From assembly GCA_035315685.1 (NCBI GenBank), contig DATFXR010000468.1:1-8536 (forward strand): a DNA stretch of 8,536 bases, read 5' to 3'. Shown here piece after piece: positions 5,879 through 8,536 of this stretch. The first letter of the stretch is position 1. The number at the start of each line of letters is the position of its first letter. The notes under the pieces were generated by a model. That model had not been told where the DNA came from, made no database searches, and saw only the letters and a program-made list of their open reading frames with translations. The DNA comes from QHWK01 sp035315685 (GTDB lineage: Bacteria > Acidobacteriota > Vicinamibacteria > Vicinamibacterales > CAVVIG01). The position numbers were made by a program, and so were the translations under genes.

Positions 5879-6814
5879 GTGGCGTTCAGCTATCAGGACT
5901 TCGATCTCCGGGACATCCGGACGTACCCGCTCAAGGCGAGAAAGAGCAAAGCGCACGTCGAGGACTTTGCGCGTCCGACAACCAGCGCGTCGACGATGGC
6001 CGCGTTCGTCGAGGCGCTGCCGGACATCCTCGCGGCGGCGGACTTCAAGGCGATCGTGCACGCGATCGCCGAGGCGAAGCGGACCGACGCGGGCGTCGTC
6101 TGGGGACTTGGCGCCCATGTGATCAAGACCGGGCTCGGTCCCGTGATCATCGATCTGATGGAACGCGGCTTCGTGTCGGCGATCGCCACCAACGGGGCGG
6201 CAGTCATCCACGACTTCGAGATTGCGCTGGTCGGCGCGACCTCGGAAGACGTCGATGAAGCGCTTGGTCCCGGACGCTTCGGCATGGCCGAAGAAACCGG
6301 ACGACTGCTGAACGCCGCGATCAGCGGCGGCACCGCGGCCGGCCTCGGCATCGGCCAGTCGGTGACGGGGTTTTTCGCGGCGAAAGAGCCGCAGTACGCG
6401 CGTCAGAGCATCCTCGCGGCGGCCGCGCGTCTGCGCATCCCGGTCACCGTGCACGTGGCGATTGGCACCGACATCATTCATATGCACCCGGCCGCGTCGG
6501 GTGCGGCACTCGGCGACGGCAGCCTGCGCGACTTCCGCTATTTCGTCTCGAATGTCGCGCGGCTCGAGCGCGGCGTGTTCCTCAACTGCGGATCCGCGGT
6601 GGTCCTGCCGGAAGTGTTCCTGAAGGCGGTCGCGCTCGCGCGCAACAAAGGGATCACGCTCGCGGGGTTGACGACGGTGAATCTGGACTTCGTGCGGTCG
6701 TACCGGCCGCAGACCAACGTCGTGTCACGGCCGACGGCGGGCGGCGGACGCGGCTACTCGATCGTCGGGCATCACGAGATCATGATTCCGCTGCTCGCGG
6801 CCGCGCTGCGGTGA
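5879..6814 (+). CDS. Deoxyhypusine-synthase-like protein, catalytic lysine apparently absent
   Basis: A 311-residue protein from GTG 5879, preceded by AGAGGG at 8 bases. The order of motifs follows the deoxyhypusine synthase (DHS) fold. VVWGLGAHVIKTGLGPVIIDLMERG and SAIATNGAAVIHDFEIAL (residues ~100-117) match the 'SSGL...VTTAGG-EEDLIKCL' region of DHS. IPVTVHVAIGTDIIHMHP and the helix start SAVVLPEV follow (residues ~239-246). The C-terminus, ending HHEIMIPLLAAAL (residues ~298-310), matches 'ADASLVFPLLVAET'. In true DHS an active-site Lys sits in a WGK segment just before that last strand. Here the same place reads GGGRGYSIVG, with no Lys. The GGGVVKHH segment carrying a catalytic His in DHS is CGSAVVLPEV here. 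Bacteria lack the eIF5A substrate, so another NAD- or polyamine-linked role, or a non-enzymatic one, is likely. Fold homology is fairly clear; function is unknown. Confidence 0.7.
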   Translation: MAFSYQDFDLRDIRTYPLKARKSKAHVEDFARPTTSASTMAAFVEALPDILAAADFKAIVHAIAEAKRTDAGVVWGLGAHVIKTGLGPVIIDLMERGFVSAIATNGAAVIHDFEIALVGATSEDVDEALGPGRFGMAEETGRLLNAAISGGTAAGLGIGQSVTGFFAAKEPQYARQSILAAAARLRIPVTVHVAIGTDIIHMHPAASGAALGDGSLRDFRYFVSNVARLERGVFLNCGSAVVLPEVFLKAVALARNKGITLAGLTTVNLDFVRSYRPQTNVVSRPTAGGGRGYSIVGHHEIMIPLLAAALR

Positions 6815-6900
6815 AGAAAGCAACCGCAGAGCACGCAGAGAAACGCCAAAGAAAATGATTCCGCTGCTCCCGGCCGCCTTGCGCTGACGAAAAGCAACCG
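6782..6900 (+). repeat. Duplicated 3' end of the DHS-like gene (two copies, 73 bases apart)
   Basis: Copy one (6782-6826) covers the last eleven codons, including stop, of the DHS-like gene plus the following GAAAGCAACCG. Copy two (6855-6900) repeats it with a few substitutions and one added A: ATGATTCCGCTGCTC is identical in both, followed by a similar Ala-Leu-Arg-stop end and AAAGCAACCG. The second copy starts with ATG and would code MIPLLPAALR then stop, but it has no upstream gene body and is best seen as a non-coding remnant. Confidence 0.9.
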
Positions 6901-7035
6901 CGGCGCGCGCTGCGGCACAGCAACCGCGGAGTCCGCTGCGGGAAAGCAACCGCGGAGTGCGCTGAGCACGCAGAGAAAATATATAGAAGGAAAAAATCGT
7001 GCGCTGCGCTCTCTGCGGTCTCTGCGGTTGCTTTC
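6816..7035. repeat. Intergenic repeat element with inverted ends (AGCAACCGC family)
   Basis: The word AGCAACCGC occurs directly at 6819, 6893, 6919 and 6945, and inverted (GCGGTTGCT) at 7024-7032. The ends are inverted copies: 6816-6840 and 7011-7035 are complementary over 25 bases with two mismatches, each carrying GAAAGCAACCGCAGAG plus a CGCAGAG word. A short A/T-rich core (GAAAATATATAGAAGGAAAA, 6974-6993) lies inside. No protein is encoded. It looks like a small non-autonomous repeat or a degenerate member of the CGCAGAG/CACAGAG-type repeats common between genes of environmental bacteria. Confidence 0.75.
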
Positions 7036-7067
7036 CCGCTGGCTGGCCGAATCTCTTCTCCATCGTG

Positions 7068-7073
7068 TAACAT
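7068..7073 (+). promoter_or_regulatory. Possible -10 box (TAACAT) for the tRNA gene
   Basis: TAACAT ends 19 bases before the mature tRNA start, a plausible -10 placement. No good -35 is seen at 16-18 bases upstream (GGCCGA). Weak support. Confidence 0.25.
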
Positions 7074-7092
7074 CGTCTGTTCCTGAGGTTCG

Positions 7093-7169
7093 GCCGGAGT
7101 AGCTCAGTTGGTGAGAGCACGCGTCTCATAAGCGCGGGGTCGACGGTTCAAGTCCGTCCTCCGGCACCA
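7093..7169 (+). tRNA. tRNA with CAU anticodon (tRNA-Met, or tRNA-Ile2)
   Basis: A full cloverleaf of 77 bases. The acceptor GCCGGAG (7093-7099) pairs with CTCCGGC (7159-7165). The D stem is GCTC/GAGC. The anticodon stem CGCGT/GCGCG has one T-G pair and a loop CTCATAA with anticodon CAT at 7127-7129. The variable loop is GGGTC, and the T arm is GACGG-TTCAAGT-CCGTC. The discriminator A73 and the CCA end are encoded (7166-7169). It is not the initiator, because position 1-72 is a proper G-C pair. Elongator Met and Ile2 (read after TilS lysidine modification) share this anticodon. The acceptor has G4-C69 and G5-C68 rather than the C4-G69/C5-G68 reported as TilS determinants in E. coli, favouring Met, but tilS lies immediately downstream, so Ile2 is not excluded. 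Confidence 0.95.
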
Positions 7170-7170
7170 T

Positions 7171-7254
7171 GTAGGACCGATGGGACTGACGGGCCCATGG
7201 GGTTGGTGGGGTAGGACCGATCGGCCCCAACCCACCCTATGGGCCCATCGGTCC
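7171..7254. repeat. Long imperfect hairpin repeat between tRNA and tilS
   Basis: The end arms GGACCGATGGG (7174-7184) and CCCATCGGTCC (7244-7254) are perfectly complementary over 11 bases. Inside them, GGGCCCAT (7191-7198) can alternatively pair with ATGGGCCC (7239-7246), and GGGTTGG (7200-7206) with CCAACCC (7227-7233). The word GTAGGACCGAT also recurs directly at 7171 and 7211, giving a 40-base period. There is no T-tract, so it is not a normal terminator. It resembles GGGACCGATGGG-type intergenic repeats. It fills nearly the whole gap between the tRNA 3' end and tilS. Confidence 0.8.
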
Positions 7255-7262
7255 CGCACTCC

Positions 7263-8536
7263 ATGGCAGTCAGCGCTGTCCGCCGGTTCATCGCCCAGCA
7301 CGATCTGATTCCGCGCGGTGCTCGCGTGCTCGCGGCGGTGTCCGGCGGTTCGGACTCGATCGCGCTTGCGCTCATCCTGCGCGACCTCGAAGATGACGGA
7401 GACCTGAAGTTCGCCGGGATCATCCACTTCAACCACCAGCTGCGCGCGGCGGCCGATGCGGACGAGGAGTTCGTCCGGGGCGTTGCGGCGGCATTGGGCC
7501 GTCCCTTCCTCAGCGATCGTGCCGACGTCGCGGCGCGAGCTCGGCAGGAACACCGATCGGTCGAAGATGCTGCACGCGCGGCGCGCTACGAATGGTTCGA
7601 GCGCGCTCGATCGACGACCAAAGCCGACCTGCTGGCGCTCGGCCATACGCGCGACGACCAGGCGGAAACGGTTCTGCTCCGCATGACGCGAGGCGCCGGC
7701 CCGCGCGGCCTCTCTGGCATGCATCCACGCAACGGTCCGATCGTCCGTCCCCTGCTCGGATGCCGCCGCGACGTCTTGCGAGCGTGGCTCGTCTCGCGAC
7801 GGCAGGCGTTCGTGGACGACGAGACGAACGTTGACGTGACCATCCCGCGGAATCGCGTGCGGGCTGTGCTGTTGCCACTGCTCGCCGACCGGTTCAACCC
7901 CTCGATCGTCGATGTGCTGGCTGACGAAGCGGATCTCGCGCGCGACGGCTGGGCGTGGATGGAGAGCGAAGCGGCTGTGCTGGCGAGCCGCGTCGTGAGA
8001 GTCCGCGAGAGTCGAGGGCGGGAACCCGTACGCGAACTCGATGTCGCTCGTTTGTCAGCCGCGCCCGTTGCGCTGCAGCGGCTCGTGTTGTGGGGCGCGC
8101 TGCGTGTCGTCGCCGGCGGCCGGGGGATCGCCTTTCAGCATGTCGAAACGGCGCGTCGCATGCTCGCAACCTCTGGCGGCCCTGCCGATTTTCCAGGCCA
8201 GCATGCGGAACGCATCGGTGGTTCGCTCGTCTTAACGGGTAGAACGGACGATGCTGCGGGACGCCGCCCCGCAGCCACGGCGAACCTTTTCCGGTATCCG
8301 TTGTCTATTCCTGGAGAAGTGGTCGTGCCGGATGCCGGCGTCGTTTCGGTTGAGCCCGCGGCAGGTGCGGCGGGTGCAGCGATGCGCACTGGCGACCGGT
8401 CGGCGGCGGCGGTCCGAGCTGATTTGTGCGGTCAAAGTTTGGCCGTACGAAATCGGCGCCCCGGCGATCGGTTTCGGCCGATGGGACTCGGCGGACAGAA
8501 GAAGCTGCAGGACTATTTCGTCGACCGCAAAATCGC
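7263..8536 (+). CDS. tilS: tRNA(Ile)-lysidine synthase, 3' end outside window
   Basis: The frame is open from ATG 7263 to the window edge (424 complete codons, no stop). TilS adenylates C34 of the CAU-anticodon isoleucine tRNA and attaches lysine, switching both codon reading and charging from Met to Ile. The N-terminal PP-loop ATPase domain shows SGGSDS (residues 27-32), HFNHQLR (55-61), LGHTRDDQAETVLLRMTRGAGPRGLSGM (126-153), and the PRNRVRAVLLPLL segment (~200-212). The TilS C-terminal domain is visible near the edge as RRPGDRFRPMGLGGQKKLQDYF. ATG 7239 is also in frame but lies inside the hairpin repeat; 7263 places the P-loop at the usual distance from the N-terminus. An in-frame TAG at 7212 limits any longer start. 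No Shine-Dalgarno is evident. It follows the CAU tRNA by about 90 bases; co-transcription is possible. Confidence 0.96.
   Translation, partial: MAVSAVRRFIAQHDLIPRGARVLAAVSGGSDSIALALILRDLEDDGDLKFAGIIHFNHQLRAAADADEEFVRGVAAALGRPFLSDRADVAARARQEHRSVEDAARAARYEWFERARSTTKADLLALGHTRDDQAETVLLRMTRGAGPRGLSGMHPRNGPIVRPLLGCRRDVLRAWLVSRRQAFVDDETNVDVTIPRNRVRAVLLPLLADRFNPSIVDVLADEADLARDGWAWMESEAAVLASRVVRVRESRGREPVRELDVARLSAAPVALQRLVLWGALRVVAGGRGIAFQHVETARRMLATSGGPADFPGQHAERIGGSLVLTGRTDDAAGRRPAATANLFRYPLSIPGEVVVPDAGVVSVEPAAGAAGAAMRTGDRSAAAVRADLCGQSLAVRNRRPGDRFRPMGLGGQKKLQDYFVDRKI

Noticed and set aside
6855..6887. Small gene beginning ATG 6855
   Set aside because: It codes ten residues identical in style to the end of the DHS-like protein; it is a duplicated gene end, not a gene.
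6725..7129. Minus-strand frames across the repeat region
   Set aside because: Their sequences (CSAHSAVAF-type repeats) come from the AGCAACCGC/CGCAGAG repeats and overlap the tRNA.

Overview
The window is a GC-rich bacterial chromosome segment with every gene on the + strand. The gene mix is a LigD-type repair polymerase, a secreted DUF885-like metallopeptidase, a subtilase with NIVWG repeats, housekeeping tRNA-modification genes, and several families of short G/A-rich intergenic repeats. This suggests an environmental soil-type bacterium, most likely an acidobacterium close to Vicinamibacteria. That assignment is inference from gene style, not proven by a marker gene.

Layout. Positions 1-413 hold the C-terminal end of a LigD-type DNA repair polymerase. 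Its stop overlaps (TGATG) the start of a secreted DUF885-like zinc metallopeptidase (413-1705). The 329-base gap 1706-2034 carries a heptamer tandem repeat and two inverted repeats. A secreted subtilisin-like protease with an unusual tail of NIVW repeats follows (2035-4035). It overlaps (TGATG) a RimJ/RimL-like GNAT acetyltransferase (4035-4703). Then come queA (4716-5831), a deoxyhypusine-synthase-like protein (5879-6814), a repeat-filled gap (6815-7035), a tRNA with CAU anticodon (7093-7169), a hairpin repeat (7171-7254), and tilS (7263 to the window end, 3' truncated).

How the genes relate. Two secreted peptidases lie near each other but in separate transcription contexts. The right half has a tRNA-maturation theme: QueA makes the queuosine precursor at tRNA position 34, and TilS makes lysidine at position 34 of the CAU-anticodon isoleucine tRNA. 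TilS lies just downstream of a CAU-anticodon tRNA gene.

The most notable points are: (i) the subtilase tail with 12 NIVW motifs, including six perfectly spaced 10-residue GDNIVWG units; (ii) an in-frame insertion of about 25 residues in QueA, encoded by tandem palindromic repeat DNA; (iii) a bacterial deoxyhypusine-synthase homologue that appears to lack the catalytic lysine; and (iv) a duplicated copy of that gene's 3' end embedded in the repeat element downstream. I see no complete, demonstrably new multi-gene system here; the novelty lies in these individual elements.
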